Of a stretch of 31,937 nucleotides of DNA, positions 22,054-30,816 are shown one piece after another. The position numbers and the translations under genes were made by a program. The notes beneath the pieces are model-generated. The model saw only the letters and a program-made list of their open reading frames with translations, did no database searches and was not told the DNA's origin. Each line of letters begins with the position of its first letter. Within the stretch, counting starts at the first letter, position 1. This DNA comes from Streptococcus mitis (GTDB lineage: Bacteria > Bacillota > Bacilli > Lactobacillales > Streptococcaceae), in assembly GCA_001914195.1 (NCBI GenBank), contig MKYF01000003.1, positions 1-31,937 on the forward strand, read 5' to 3'.

Positions 22054-22698
22054 ATGAAAGTATTAGTGACAGGTTTTGAGCCCTTTGGAGGGGAAAAGGT
22101 CAATCCAGCCTTGGAGGCTGTTAAAGGTTTACCAGCTGAAATCCATGGTGCTGAGGTCCGTTGGTTAGAAGTACCAACAGTCTTTCACAAATCGGCTCAA
22201 GTATTGGAAGAAGAGATGAACCGTTATCAACCTGACTTTGTCCTTTGTATCGGCCAAGCAGGTGGAAGGTCTAGCTTGACACCTGAACGAGTGTCCATTA
22301 ATCAAGACGATGCACGGATTCCTGATAATGAAGGCAATCAACCGATTGATCTTCCTATTCGTCCAGATGGTGCTTCGGCCTACTTTAGTAGTTTGCCGAT
22401 TAAAGCGATGGTCCAAGCTATAAAAAAAGAGGGCTTGCCGGCCTCTGTTTCCAATACGGCAGGGACTTTTGTCTGCAATCATTTGATGTATCAGGTCCTC
22501 TATTTGGTAGAAAAGAAATTTCCCCATGTCAAGGCAGGTTTTATGCATATTCCTTATATGATGGAACAGGTGGTGAATCGACCGACCACTCCAGCTATGA
22601 GTTTAGTGGATATTAGGAGAGGGCTAGAAGCAGCAATCGGCGCCATTATCGAACATGGAGATCAGGACCTCAAGTTGGTAGGCGGAGAAACTCATTGA
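22054..22698 (+). CDS. pcp: Pyroglutamyl-peptidase I
   Basis: A 214-residue cytosolic cysteine peptidase that removes N-terminal pyroglutamate from peptides. The N-terminus VLVTGFEPFGGEKVNPA is the family signature. The catalytic triad is visible at family-consistent spacing: Glu78 in TPERVSIN, Cys141 in AGTFVCNHLMY and His165 in GFMHIPYM. Length is normal (about 215). The start ATG 22054 has GAGGAG upstream. It is a single gene, convergent with the DUF975 gene. Confidence 0.95.
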   Translation: MKVLVTGFEPFGGEKVNPALEAVKGLPAEIHGAEVRWLEVPTVFHKSAQVLEEEMNRYQPDFVLCIGQAGGRSSLTPERVSINQDDARIPDNEGNQPIDLPIRPDGASAYFSSLPIKAMVQAIKKEGLPASVSNTAGTFVCNHLMYQVLYLVEKKFPHVKAGFMHIPYMMEQVVNRPTTPAMSLVDIRRGLEAAIGAIIEHGDQDLKLVGGETH

Positions 22699-22703
22699 TA
22701 GAA

Positions 22704-22734
22704 AAAAGCTTGAGTGAAAAACCTTCAAGCTTTT
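22704..22734. terminator. Bidirectional terminator between pcp and DUF975 gene
   Basis: AAAAGCTTGA and TCAAGCTTTT pair perfectly over 10 bp. The right arm overlaps the stop codon of the minus-strand gene, so one hairpin serves both convergent genes. Confidence 0.8.
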
Positions 22735-23582
22735 GGACGTTTTCGAGCCAATACTGCTCGGTAAAAAATTATTTTATTGATTTGAATGTAGGGTAGGAGT
22801 GAGAAACTAGCAATCCCAAAAGTAATCCAATTGAGGAAGTACCAAGGAAGGAGTTGTAGGTCTAGAATAAAGCGCTGAATTTTGTAACCTTTCATTAAGA
22901 AACGGCTGGTTTTAAGGATTTGTCCTGGTTTGGCTTGTCCTAAGTCTAGGGTGTCACAGAGGAGAAATTCTACCTGCGAATAGGCATAGTATTGTGGAAT
23001 ATAGAGACTATTTCCGACAATCATCAAGAGGATACTTGCTAGAAAATAGAGACCAAAGGTCATGAGGAAACGCTCCGTTTCAACTGACGAGAGATCCAGA
23101 TTGGGAAATTCAGGATGGATTGCAACGAATTTCTTTGCTAGAAAGCTACTGTAAAAAAGGAGGTAAATCCCAAGCAAACTAGGAATGCTCCATAAGAAGA
23201 GATAGAAACGTTTGAGAAGTAGAGTCAAAAAGGTTTGTGAAAAGTGTACTTCGTTAAAGAGAGTAAGACTATTTTTGACGGATAGTTCTGTATCTGGATT
23301 CTTGATGAGTTTTAGGGTTGTATAGACTGAACTGGTTAGAAGTATTGCCCCGATAAAGGAGACTAATAGTGGAAAAAGGTAGGCTTGGAATACATGGCCA
23401 AACACGCTTAAAAAGGGTTGTTCTAAAACACTCTCGTTGATGCGCTCTAAGGGATTGAGGAAGCCAGACAAGATGAGCAGTATGCTAGGTAAGAGATAGA
23501 CGAGAAAGAGGCGGGGATTTTCAGCCTGAAATTGTCTGGCCTGCAGACGAACAGTTTTTAAATCAATTTTTGGGTATTTCAT
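22725..23582 (-). CDS. DUF975 family membrane protein
   Basis: A 285-residue integral membrane protein from ATG 23582 (MKYPKIDLKTVRLQARQF). Five or six hydrophobic segments, for example at about 25-45, 70-95, 120-140 and 165-190, fit the DUF975 family, whose function is unknown. A longer reading frame to 23714 is rejected: it would run through the tgt promoter region and has no RBS. The chosen start is only 6 nt from an extended -10 element, so the mRNA may be leaderless. It is divergent from tgt. Confidence 0.75.
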   Translation of the reverse strand: MKYPKIDLKTVRLQARQFQAENPRLFLVYLLPSILLILSGFLNPLERINESVLEQPFLSVFGHVFQAYLFPLLVSFIGAILLTSSVYTTLKLIKNPDTELSVKNSLTLFNEVHFSQTFLTLLLKRFYLFLWSIPSLLGIYLLFYSSFLAKKFVAIHPEFPNLDLSSVETERFLMTFGLYFLASILLMIVGNSLYIPQYYAYSQVEFLLCDTLDLGQAKPGQILKTSRFLMKGYKIQRFILDLQLLPWYFLNWITFGIASFSLLPYIQINKIIFYRAVLARKRPKA

Positions 23583-23588
23583 TCTCTC

Positions 23589-23597
23589 ATTATACCA
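23589..23597 (-). promoter_or_regulatory. Extended -10 promoter of the DUF975 gene
   Basis: On the minus strand TGGTATAAT is a perfect extended -10. It ends 6 nt before ATG 23582, so the predicted first transcribed base is the A of the start codon. Confidence 0.6.
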
Positions 23598-23603
23598 TAG
23601 TTC

Positions 23604-23632
23604 GTGACAGTTCCTACTTTTTTTGATAAAAT
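23604..23632 (+). promoter_or_regulatory. Promoter of tgt
   Basis: GTGACA, 17 bp, then TAAAAT with a TG extension (TGATAAAAT at 23624-23632). Confidence 0.65.
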
Positions 23633-23641
23633 CATACAGTA

Positions 23642-23683
23642 TGCCCTTGGGCACAAAGTATGAACTGGGACTGTCTTTCCCAG
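23642..23683 (+). promoter_or_regulatory. Hairpins in the tgt leader
   Basis: TGCC-CTTG-GGCA (23642-23653) and CTGGGA/TCCCAG with a 7-nt loop (23665-23683) precede RBS GGAGG (23688-23692). The second hairpin stops 4 nt before the RBS. No riboswitch consensus that I know, such as preQ1-I, is recognisable. Confidence 0.45.
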
Positions 23684-23698
23684 CTTCGGAGGTAAAAA

Positions 23699-24841
23699 AT
23701 GTCAGATTCACCAATCAAATATCGTTTGATTAAGAAAGAAAAACACACAGGAGCTCGTCTGGGAGAAATCATTACTCCCCACGGCACCTTCCCAACTCCT
23801 ATGTTTATGCCAGTTGGGACTCAAGCTACTGTCAAAACTCAGTCACCTGAAGAATTGAAGGAGATGGGTTCGGGAATTATCCTATCAAACACCTATCATC
23901 TCTGGCTTCGCCCTGGAGATGAACTCATCGCACGCGCAGGTGGTCTCCACAAGTTCATGAATTGGGACCAGCCTATCTTGACAGATAGTGGTGGTTTTCA
24001 GGTTTATTCCTTAGCAGATAGCCGCAATATCACAGAAGAAGGGGTAACCTTTAAAAACCATCTCAATGGTTCTAAGATGTTCTTGTCCCCAGAGAAGGCC
24101 ATCTCTATTCAGAACAATCTGGGCTCAGACATCATGATGTCCTTTGACGAATGTCCTCAATTTTATCAACCTTATGACTACGTTAAGAAATCAATCGAGC
24201 GTACCAGTCGTTGGGCTGAACGAGGTTTGAAGGCTCATCGTCGTCCGCATGATCAAGGATTATTTGGGATTGTACAGGGGGCAGGATTTGAAGACCTGCG
24301 TCGCCAATCAGCTCATGACCTTGTCAGCATGGACTTCCCAGGTTACTCTATCGGTGGTTTGGCAGTGGGAGAAACCCACGAAGAGATGAATGCTGTCTTG
24401 GACTTTACAACCCAACTGTTGCCTGAAAATAAACCTCGCTATCTGATGGGTGTGGGAGCGCCAGATAGTTTGATTGATGGAGTGATTCGTGGGGTGGATA
24501 TGTTTGACTGTGTCTTGCCGACTCGAATCGCTCGTAACGGCACTTGTATGACCAGTCAAGGACGTTTGGTTGTCAAAAATGCCCAGTTTGCTGAGGACTT
24601 TACGCCACTCGATCCTGAGTGTGATTGCTACACATGTAAGAACTACACACGCGCCTACCTTCGTCACCTGCTCAAGGCTGATGAAACCTTCGGTATCCGC
24701 TTGACTAGCTACCACAATCTGTACTTCTTGCTTAATCTGATGAAGCAAGTGCGACAAGCCATTATGGATGACAATCTCTTGGAATTCCGTGAGTATTTTG
24801 TGGAAAAATATGGCTACAATAAGTCAGGCCGTAATTTCTAA
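23699..24841 (+). CDS. tgt: Queuine/preQ1 tRNA-guanine transglycosylase
   Basis: A 380-residue enzyme that swaps guanine 34 for the queuosine precursor preQ1 in tRNAs with GUN anticodons. Catalytic residues are visible: Asp96 in ILTDSGGFQVYSL and Asp270 in VDMFDCVLPTR. The zinc site is Cys308, Cys310, Cys313 (PECDCYTC) and His339 (SYHN). GGLAVGE binds the substrate base. Length matches bacterial Tgt. It has its own promoter and a structured leader, and is followed by a terminator, so it is monocistronic. Confidence 0.97.
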   Translation: MSDSPIKYRLIKKEKHTGARLGEIITPHGTFPTPMFMPVGTQATVKTQSPEELKEMGSGIILSNTYHLWLRPGDELIARAGGLHKFMNWDQPILTDSGGFQVYSLADSRNITEEGVTFKNHLNGSKMFLSPEKAISIQNNLGSDIMMSFDECPQFYQPYDYVKKSIERTSRWAERGLKAHRRPHDQGLFGIVQGAGFEDLRRQSAHDLVSMDFPGYSIGGLAVGETHEEMNAVLDFTTQLLPENKPRYLMGVGAPDSLIDGVIRGVDMFDCVLPTRIARNGTCMTSQGRLVVKNAQFAEDFTPLDPECDCYTCKNYTRAYLRHLLKADETFGIRLTSYHNLYFLLNLMKQVRQAIMDDNLLEFREYFVEKYGYNKSGRNF

Positions 24842-24860
24842 AATGGAATTGATATAAGCT

Positions 24861-24900
24861 AAAAATCCTAAGTTTTCTCTTGGGATTTTTCTTCTTTTTT
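24861..24900 (+). terminator. Terminator of tgt
   Basis: AAAATCCTAAG pairs with CTTGGGATTTT (11 bp, one G-U) around TTTTCT, followed by a T-rich tract. Confidence 0.85.
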
Positions 24901-24941
24901 TGATAGAATAAAGTGTATAATGAAAGGGAGAATAAACTCGT

Positions 24942-26759
24942 ATGCGCATTAAATGGTTTTCCTTGATTAGGATTACAGGTTTACTTTTAGTACTCTTGTA
25001 TCATTTCTTTCAGACCATCTTTCCTGGAGGATTTTTCGGGGTAGATGTCTTTTTCACATTTTCAGGTTTCCTGATTACAGCTCTACTTATCGAAGAATTT
25101 TCTAAAAATCATGAAATTGATTTGATAGGATTTTTTAGGAGACGTTTTTATCGGATTGTGCCACCTGTGGTTTTGATGGTCTTGGTAACCATGCCCTTTA
25201 CCTTTCTAGTTCGCCAAGATTATGTGGCTGGAATTGGGGGTCAGATTGCGGGTGTCTTAGGCTTTATGACCAACTTTTATGAACTTCTAACAGGTGGGAG
25301 TTATGAATCTCAGTTCATTCCACATTTGTTTGTTCATAATTGGAGCTTGGCTGTTGAGGTTCACTACTATATCCTCTGGGGATTGGCAGTTTGGTTCTTA
25401 TCCAAACAGGCTAAATCAAATGGTCAGTTGAAGGGAATGGTCTTTCTCTTGTCTGCTGCTGCCTTCTTGATCAGCTTCTTCTCTATGTTTATTGGTAGTT
25501 TTCTAGTAACCTCTTATTCCTCTGTTTACTTCTCCAGTTTAACTCATGTCTATCCATTCTTTTTGGGAAGTATCCTAGCAACGATTGTAGGCGTTCGTCA
25601 GACGACTTCCCTAGTTAAGCAGTTGGATAAAATCTGGGATTTACGAAAGACCCTGTTGATTTTTGCAGGAGGTTTTAGCTTCTTACTCATTTTGACCTTC
25701 TTTGTCAAATTTACCTATCTCTTTGCCTATCTTATCGGCTTCTTGCTTGCCAGCCTTGCAGCCCTAGCTATGATTCTGGCGGCGCGTGTCTTACATGAAA
25801 AGACTCCTAACGTGCAGGAGCCAAAGATTATCAGCTTTTTAGCAGATACTAGCTATGCGGTTTATCTTTTCCATTGGCCTTTCTATATCATATTCTCACA
25901 GTTGACATCAAATCTTTTTGCTGTGTTACTGACTTTGATTTGTTCTTATGGATTTGCCAGTCTTTCATTTTATGTATTGGAGCCGTGGATTGCAGGCAAG
26001 AACACACCTGTTTTACAAACTCTCCGTCCCCTGCCTTATATTCACACAATTCTTGCAACAAGTACAGGAATCTTGACCTTCATTGTCCTCTTAGTGACTT
26101 TGTTGGCACCACAAGTGGGAGCGTTTGAGACAGACTTAACTGTCAATGGTTTGAAGCAAGCTGCAACAAATATTAGCCAAACCAAGGTGATGACAGAACG
26201 GGCAGATGCAAACAGTTTGGGAATTGCTGATGGCACTATGTTAATTGGTGACTCGGTTGCTTTAAGGGCAAATACAGCCCTGCAGACAGCCCTTCCTGGA
26301 GCACAGATTAACGCGCAGGTCAGCAGAACAACCAAGACTGCCAATGAAATCATGCTCAACAATAGCCAGAATAAATTTCTACCAAAGATGGTGGTCATTG
26401 CAACAGGGGTAAATAATCCTGAAAATTATAAGGAAGATTGGGATAGTATCGTGAAAAATCTTCCTAAGGGCCACCATATGATTTTGGTGACACCTTATGA
26501 AGGAGATAAGACAAAAGAGACCTATGCCATCGTTGAGAAGGCTGCTGCCTATATGAGAGAATTGGCAGAGAAGACTCCTTACATCACCATTGCTGATTGG
26601 AATCAAGTTGCTAAGGAACATCCAGAGATCTGGACAGGAACAGACCAAGTCCATTTCGGAAGTGACACTAGTAAAATTGAAGCCGGAGCAAAATTGTATG
26701 CAGATACCATTGCCACAGCCTTGCAAACAGCTCAAGACAAACCAGTCAAATCAAAATAA
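24942..26759 (+). CDS. oatA: Peptidoglycan O-acetyltransferase (OatA/Adr type)
   Basis: A 605-residue two-part enzyme that O-acetylates MurNAc, giving lysozyme resistance. Residues 1 to about 380 form an acyltransferase-3 membrane domain with about 11 segments; GVDVFFTFSGFLIT and RRFYRIVPPVV are its signatures. After a last transmembrane helix comes an extracellular SGNH domain with Ser438 in LIGDSVAL, GVNNPEN (the N block) and Asp568/His571 in TDQVHFG. Context, between tgt and nagA, matches the pneumococcal gene called adr. It starts at ATG 24942, behind a GGGAG RBS. Confidence 0.9.
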   Translation: MRIKWFSLIRITGLLLVLLYHFFQTIFPGGFFGVDVFFTFSGFLITALLIEEFSKNHEIDLIGFFRRRFYRIVPPVVLMVLVTMPFTFLVRQDYVAGIGGQIAGVLGFMTNFYELLTGGSYESQFIPHLFVHNWSLAVEVHYYILWGLAVWFLSKQAKSNGQLKGMVFLLSAAAFLISFFSMFIGSFLVTSYSSVYFSSLTHVYPFFLGSILATIVGVRQTTSLVKQLDKIWDLRKTLLIFAGGFSFLLILTFFVKFTYLFAYLIGFLLASLAALAMILAARVLHEKTPNVQEPKIISFLADTSYAVYLFHWPFYIIFSQLTSNLFAVLLTLICSYGFASLSFYVLEPWIAGKNTPVLQTLRPLPYIHTILATSTGILTFIVLLVTLLAPQVGAFETDLTVNGLKQAATNISQTKVMTERADANSLGIADGTMLIGDSVALRANTALQTALPGAQINAQVSRTTKTANEIMLNNSQNKFLPKMVVIATGVNNPENYKEDWDSIVKNLPKGHHMILVTPYEGDKTKETYAIVEKAAAYMRELAEKTPYITIADWNQVAKEHPEIWTGTDQVHFGSDTSKIEAGAKLYADTIATALQTAQDKPVKSK

Positions 26760-26775
26760 CTTGTATTAAAAAGAG

Positions 26776-26801
26776 AAGAGTTGGAGAAATCCAGCTCTTT
26801 T
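26776..26801 (+). terminator. Terminator of the O-acetyltransferase gene
   Basis: AAGAGTTGGA pairs with TCCAGCTCTT (10 bp, one G-U) around a GAAA tetraloop, then TT. Confidence 0.85.
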
Positions 26802-26818
26802 AAAATATCTCTAGAAAA

Positions 26819-26860
26819 TAGGTCTATACCATTTACAAATGAATCAGAAAAGTTTATAAT
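26819..26860 (+). promoter_or_regulatory. nagA promoter with NagR-like operator
   Basis: TAGGTCTATACCAT at 26819-26832 resembles the dre operator of GntR-type NagR/YvoA regulators (GGTCTATACC core). It touches the -35 TTTACA (26832-26837), which is 17 bp from TATAAT (26855-26860). This predicts repression relieved by amino-sugar phosphates. Confidence 0.65.
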
Positions 26861-26910
26861 GTAATTGACATAATAAATATCAAAAGTAATCTTTTAAGGA
26901 GGTCATTATT

Positions 26911-28062
26911 ATGCCTAATTACGTTAAAGCGGATCAGTTTTTCTATCCATTTGGCATTCGTCGCGGTGGGTACTTAGAACTTGTTGATGGCAAATTTGGG
27001 AAACATGTGGATCAAATTCCTGAAGGAGCAGAGGTTCTTGACTATACTGGTTATAGCATTGCACCAGGTCTTGTGGATACTCATATTCATGGATATGCAG
27101 GTGTAGATGTGATGGACAACAATATTGAAGGTACATTGCATACTATGAGTGAAGGACTTCTTAGTACCGGTGTTACCAGTTTCTTGCCCACAACTTTAAC
27201 AGCCACTTATGAGCAATTGCTTGCAGTCACTGAAAATCTTGGAAACCATTATAAAGAAGCAACAGGTGCTAAGATTCGTGGGATTTATTATGAAGGTCCA
27301 TATTTCACAGAAACTTTTAAGGGGGCACAAAATCCAACTTATATGAGAGACCCGGGTGTTGAGGAGTTTCATTCTTGGCAGGATGCTGCAAAAGGGATGC
27401 TAAATAAAATCGCTATTGCACCAGAACGTGATGGGGTGGAAGATTTTGTACGTACTATTACAGGTGAAGGTGTGACAGTTGCACTTGGACACTCAGATGC
27501 GACATTTGAACAAGCTAAGAAGGCAGTTGATGCTGGAGCTAGTGTATGGGTACATGCCTATAATGGGATGCGTGGTTTAACACACCGCGAACTAGGTATG
27601 GTAGGAGCTATGTATGAGCTACCACATACTTACGCAGAATTGATTTGTGATGGTTACCATGTAGATCCAAAAGCTTGTGAGATTTTACTTAAGCAAAAGG
27701 GGACAGAAAACATCGCTCTTATTACGGACTGTATGACAGCTGGTGGGCTTGAAGACGGTGACTATATGTTGGGAGAATTCCCTGTTGTAGTAGCAAATGG
27801 AACTGCACGTCTCAAATCTACTGGTAATTTGGCAGGTTCTATCCTCAAACTTAAAGATGGTATGAGAAATGTAGTCGAGTGGGGTATTGCAAATCCACAC
27901 GAAGCGGTTATGATGGCTAGCCTTAACCCAGCAAAATCTGTTCACATTGATGATGTCTGTGGTCAAATCCGCGAAGGCTATGACGCGGACTTTATCGTAT
28001 TAGACAAAGATTTGGAATTGGTAGCAACCTATCTAGATGGTGTGAAACGTTATCAAGCATAA
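26911..28062 (+). CDS. nagA: N-acetylglucosamine-6-phosphate deacetylase
   Basis: A 383-residue amidohydrolase that removes acetate from GlcNAc-6-phosphate, feeding cell-wall or host amino sugars into glycolysis through NagB. Visible signatures: His58 and His60 in VDTHIHGYAG, the metal-binding Glu in YYEGPYF, His in ALGHSDATF, WVHAYNGMRGLTHRELG, and the catalytic Asp in ITDCMTAGG. Length is normal. RBS AAGGAGG is 8 nt ahead of ATG 26911. It is monocistronic with a NagR-like operator at its promoter. Confidence 0.96.
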   Translation: MPNYVKADQFFYPFGIRRGGYLELVDGKFGKHVDQIPEGAEVLDYTGYSIAPGLVDTHIHGYAGVDVMDNNIEGTLHTMSEGLLSTGVTSFLPTTLTATYEQLLAVTENLGNHYKEATGAKIRGIYYEGPYFTETFKGAQNPTYMRDPGVEEFHSWQDAAKGMLNKIAIAPERDGVEDFVRTITGEGVTVALGHSDATFEQAKKAVDAGASVWVHAYNGMRGLTHRELGMVGAMYELPHTYAELICDGYHVDPKACEILLKQKGTENIALITDCMTAGGLEDGDYMLGEFPVVVANGTARLKSTGNLAGSILKLKDGMRNVVEWGIANPHEAVMMASLNPAKSVHIDDVCGQIREGYDADFIVLDKDLELVATYLDGVKRYQA

Positions 28063-28067
28063 GAGAG

Positions 28068-28101
28068 AAAGCAGAAGTTAGAGATTAGCTTCTGCTTTTT
28101 T
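28068..28101 (+). terminator. Terminator of nagA
   Basis: AAAGCAGAAG and CTTCTGCTTT pair perfectly over 10 bp, followed by a T-run. Confidence 0.9.
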
Positions 28102-28112
28102 ATCTATATTGC

Positions 28113-28124
28113 TTTACCGGTAAA
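28113..28124. promoter_or_regulatory. 12-bp palindrome upstream of the dehydrogenase gene
   Basis: TTTACCGGTAAA is a perfect palindrome about 100 bp before the dehydrogenase start, upstream of its AT-rich promoter. It could be an operator, but I cannot assign a regulator. Confidence 0.4.
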
Positions 28125-28224
28125 TAAAAAAGTTAAAAAAATCACAAAAAAGCTTGAGCAAACAAATGAAAAAGCTTACAATTATATTATAAATAGTACA
28201 AATAAAAAAACGGAGGAGTGCTTT

Positions 28225-29283
28225 ATGAAAGCCTATACTTATGTTAAACCAGGACTTGCTTCTTTTGTTGATGTAGACAAACCAGTTATTCGCAAGCCAA
28301 CAGACGCTATTGTGCGTATCGTAAAAACCACTATTTGTGGAACAGACCTCCATATTATCAAAGGGGATGTTCCCGCTTGCCAAAGTGGTACCATTCTTGG
28401 TCACGAAGGGATTGGGATTGTTGAAGAAGTTGGAGAAGGAGTTTCTAACTTCAAAAAAGGCGACAAGGTCTTGATTTCTTGTGTCTGTGCCTGTGGTAAA
28501 TGCTACTACTGTAAAAAAGGAATTTATGCCCACTGTGAAGACGAAGGGGGTTGGATTTTCGGTCACTTGATTGACGGTATGCAAGCTGAGTATCTACGTG
28601 TCCCTCATGCAGATAACACTCTTTACCATACTCCAGAAGACTTGTCAGATGAAGCCTTGGTTATGCTATCAGACATTTTGCCTACTGGGTATGAAATTGG
28701 TGTCTTGAAAGGAAAAGTAGAACCTGGTTGTAGCGTAGCCATTATCGGTTCAGGACCTGTTGGATTGGCTGCACTTTTGACAGCTCAGTTCTACTCACCA
28801 GCCAAATTGATTATGGTGGACTTAGACGATAACCGCTTGGAAACTGCTTTATCATTTGGTGCGACTCACAAGGTTAATTCTTCAGACCCTGAAAAAGCGA
28901 TTAAAGAAATTTATGATTTGACAGATGGTCGTGGTGTAGATGTTGCTATCGAAGCTGTTGGTATTCCTGCAACATTTGATTTCTGTCAAAAGATTATCGG
29001 TGTAGACGGAACGGTTGCCAACTGTGGTGTACATGGTAAACCAGTCGAATTCGATTTAGATAAACTTTGGATTCGCAACATCAATGTAACAACTGGTTTG
29101 GTATCTACAAATACCACTCCACAATTGTTGAAAGCACTTGAAAGTCATAAGATTGAACCAGAAAAATTGGTAACTCACTATTTCAAACTCAGTGAAATTG
29201 AAAAAGCCTATGAAGTTTTCAGTAAAGCAGCAGACCACCATGCAATCAAAGTCATTATCGAAAACGATATTTCTGAAGCCTAG
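28225..29283 (+). CDS. Zinc-dependent alcohol dehydrogenase
   Basis: A 352-residue medium-chain dehydrogenase/reductase. Catalytic zinc ligands: Cys38 (TICGTDLH) and His60-Glu61 (GHEGIGIV). The structural zinc is held by Cys90, Cys93, Cys96 and Cys104 (CGKCYYC...C). The NAD(P)-binding Rossmann fold follows with IGSGPVGLAALL, and Asp in MVDLDDNRL suggests preference for NAD. It resembles threonine/butanediol-type alcohol dehydrogenases; substrate is uncertain. RBS GGAGGAG stands 6 nt ahead of the start. Single gene between two terminators. Confidence 0.93.
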   Translation: MKAYTYVKPGLASFVDVDKPVIRKPTDAIVRIVKTTICGTDLHIIKGDVPACQSGTILGHEGIGIVEEVGEGVSNFKKGDKVLISCVCACGKCYYCKKGIYAHCEDEGGWIFGHLIDGMQAEYLRVPHADNTLYHTPEDLSDEALVMLSDILPTGYEIGVLKGKVEPGCSVAIIGSGPVGLAALLTAQFYSPAKLIMVDLDDNRLETALSFGATHKVNSSDPEKAIKEIYDLTDGRGVDVAIEAVGIPATFDFCQKIIGVDGTVANCGVHGKPVEFDLDKLWIRNINVTTGLVSTNTTPQLLKALESHKIEPEKLVTHYFKLSEIEKAYEVFSKAADHHAIKVIIENDISEA

Positions 29284-29317
29284 GTAGTAACAAGATTTTG
29301 GAACATAAGCAAATAGA

Positions 29318-29350
29318 AATTCAGTCATCATAGGATGGCTGGATTTTTTA
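29318..29350 (+). terminator. Terminator of the dehydrogenase gene
   Basis: AATTCAGTCATC pairs with GATGGCTGGATT (12 bp, two G-U pairs) around ATAG, then TTTTT. Confidence 0.85.
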
Positions 29351-29426
29351 TCTGAAAAATAAGCAATGAGCATATTTCTTTTCTTGTCTGGCGGAATTGG
29401 TTATAATATACGGTACAAAGGAATGA

Positions 29427-29798
29427 ATGAATATGTATCGTGTTATAGAAATGTACGGAGATTTTGAACCGTGGTGGTTCTTAGAAGGTTGGGAAGAAGA
29501 TATTGTAGCAAGTAAGAAATTTGACCAGTATTATGATGCTCTCAAATACTACAAAACTTGCTGGTTTAGATTGGAACAAGAATCCCCTCTTTATAAAAGT
29601 AGAAGTGACTTGATGACTATTTTTTGGGATCCAGAAGACCAACGCTGGTGTGATGAATGTGATGACTATTTACAACAATACCATTCTTTGGCTCTTTTGC
29701 AGGATGAGCAGGTTATCCCAGATGAAAAACTACGCCCAGGTTATGAAAAACAAACAGGTAAGGAAAGGCACCGTTCTTGCCGTATGAAATTAAAATAG
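29427..29798 (+). CDS. DUF1033 family protein
   Basis: A 123-residue acidic, Trp- and Tyr-rich protein, starting MNMYRVIEMYGDFEPWWFLE, with WDPEDQRWCDECDDYLQQYH in the middle; both blocks are typical of DUF1033. Function is unknown. The family is found just upstream of the comG operon in streptococci and lactic acid bacteria, as here, but a terminator and a competence promoter separate it from comGA. ATG 29433 (MYRVIEM) is an equally possible start; AAAGGA at 29417-29422 is 4 nt from the first and 10 nt from the second. Confidence 0.85.
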   Translation: MNMYRVIEMYGDFEPWWFLEGWEEDIVASKKFDQYYDALKYYKTCWFRLEQESPLYKSRSDLMTIFWDPEDQRWCDECDDYLQQYHSLALLQDEQVIPDEKLRPGYEKQTGKERHRSCRMKLK

Positions 29799-29800
29799 AG

Positions 29801-29832
29801 AAAAAGTAACTTTTTTGGAGTTGCTTTTTTTA
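29801..29832 (+). terminator. Terminator of the DUF1033 gene
   Basis: AAAAAGTAAC pairs with GTTGCTTTTT (10 bp, one G-U), followed by T. Its T-run merges with the T-rich tract of the competence promoter. Confidence 0.75.
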
Positions 29833-29846
29833 TTTTTCCAAATCTT

Positions 29847-29854
29847 TGCGAATA
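29847..29854 (+). promoter_or_regulatory. Competence (SigX/ComX) promoter, cin-box
   Basis: TGCGAATA, 21 bp before the comGA start, matches the late-competence cin-box consensus TACGAATA at 7 of 8 bases, with the typical T-rich tract (29825-29838) upstream. The comG operon is therefore expected to be read only by RNA polymerase with the competence sigma factor. Confidence 0.8.
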
Positions 29855-29874
29855 GTATAGGTGAGGAGGTAAGT

Positions 29875-30816
29875 ATGGTTCAAGAAATTGCACAAGAAAT
29901 CATTCGTTCGGCCCGGAAAAAAGGAGCGCAAGACATTTATTTTGTTCCTAAGTTAGACGCTTATGAGCTTCATATGAGGGTGGGAGACGAGCGCTGTAAA
30001 ATCGGTTGTTATGATTTTGAAAAGTTTGCGGCCGTTATCAGTCACTTTAAGTTTGTGGCGGGTATGAATGTTGGAGAAAAGCGACGTAGCCAACTTGGTT
30101 CCTGTGATTATGTCTATGATGATAAGATGGCGTCCCTACGTTTGTCCACCGTTGGCGATTATCGAGGGCATGAGAGTTTAGTTATTCGCTTGTTGCATGA
30201 TGAGGAGCAGGATTTGCATTTTTGGTTTCAGGATATCGAAGAACTGGGCAATCAGTACAGGCAACGTGGTCTCTATCTTTTTGCTGGTCCAGTCGGAAGT
30301 GGCAAGACAACCCTGATGCACGAATTGGCCAAGTCCCTCTTTAAGGGACAGCAAGTCATGTCTATCGAAGATCCTGTCGAAATCAAGCAGGACAACATGC
30401 TCCAGTTGCAGCTAAATGAAGCAATCGGACTGACCTATGAAAATCTGATTAAGCTTTCCCTACGGCATCGTCCTGATCTCTTGATTATCGGAGAAATTCG
30501 AGACAGCGAGACGGCGCGTGCAGTGGTCAGAGCCAGTTTGACAGGGGCGACAGTCTTTTCAACCATTCACGCCAAGAGTATTCGAGGTGTTTATGAGCGC
30601 CTGCTGGAGTTGGGTGTGAGTGAGGAGGAATTGGCAGTCGTTCTGCAGGGAGTCTGCTATCAGAGATTAATCGGGGGAGGAGGAATCGTTGACTTTGCAA
30701 ACAAAGACTATCAAGAACATCAGTCAACTAGCTGGAATAAACAGATTGACCAGCTTCTTAAAGATGGACATATCACAAGCCTTCAGGCTGAAACGGAGAA
30801 AATTAGCTACAGCTAA
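29875..30816 (+). CDS. comGA: Competence pilus assembly ATPase ComGA (CglA)
   Basis: A 313-residue cytoplasmic secretion ATPase that powers assembly of the transformation pilus. Walker A is GPVGSGKTT at 138-146, the Asp box SIEDPVE at 163-169, Walker B LLIIGEIRD at 202-210 and the His box ATVFSTIHAKS follows. ATG 29875 (MVQEIAQEII) is chosen: RBS GAGGAGG precedes it, and the length equals pneumococcal CglA; an upstream ATG at 29815 lies inside the terminator and promoter. It overlaps comGB by 53 bp. Confidence 0.95.
   Translation: MVQEIAQEIIRSARKKGAQDIYFVPKLDAYELHMRVGDERCKIGCYDFEKFAAVISHFKFVAGMNVGEKRRSQLGSCDYVYDDKMASLRLSTVGDYRGHESLVIRLLHDEEQDLHFWFQDIEELGNQYRQRGLYLFAGPVGSGKTTLMHELAKSLFKGQQVMSIEDPVEIKQDNMLQLQLNEAIGLTYENLIKLSLRHRPDLLIIGEIRDSETARAVVRASLTGATVFSTIHAKSIRGVYERLLELGVSEEELAVVLQGVCYQRLIGGGGIVDFANKDYQEHQSTSWNKQIDQLLKDGHITSLQAETEKISYS

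Noticed and set aside
23600..23698. preQ1 riboswitch in the tgt leader
   Set aside because: The leader has two hairpins, but none of the conserved preQ1-I or preQ1-II sequence features I know; the gene acts on preQ1, which made the idea attractive.
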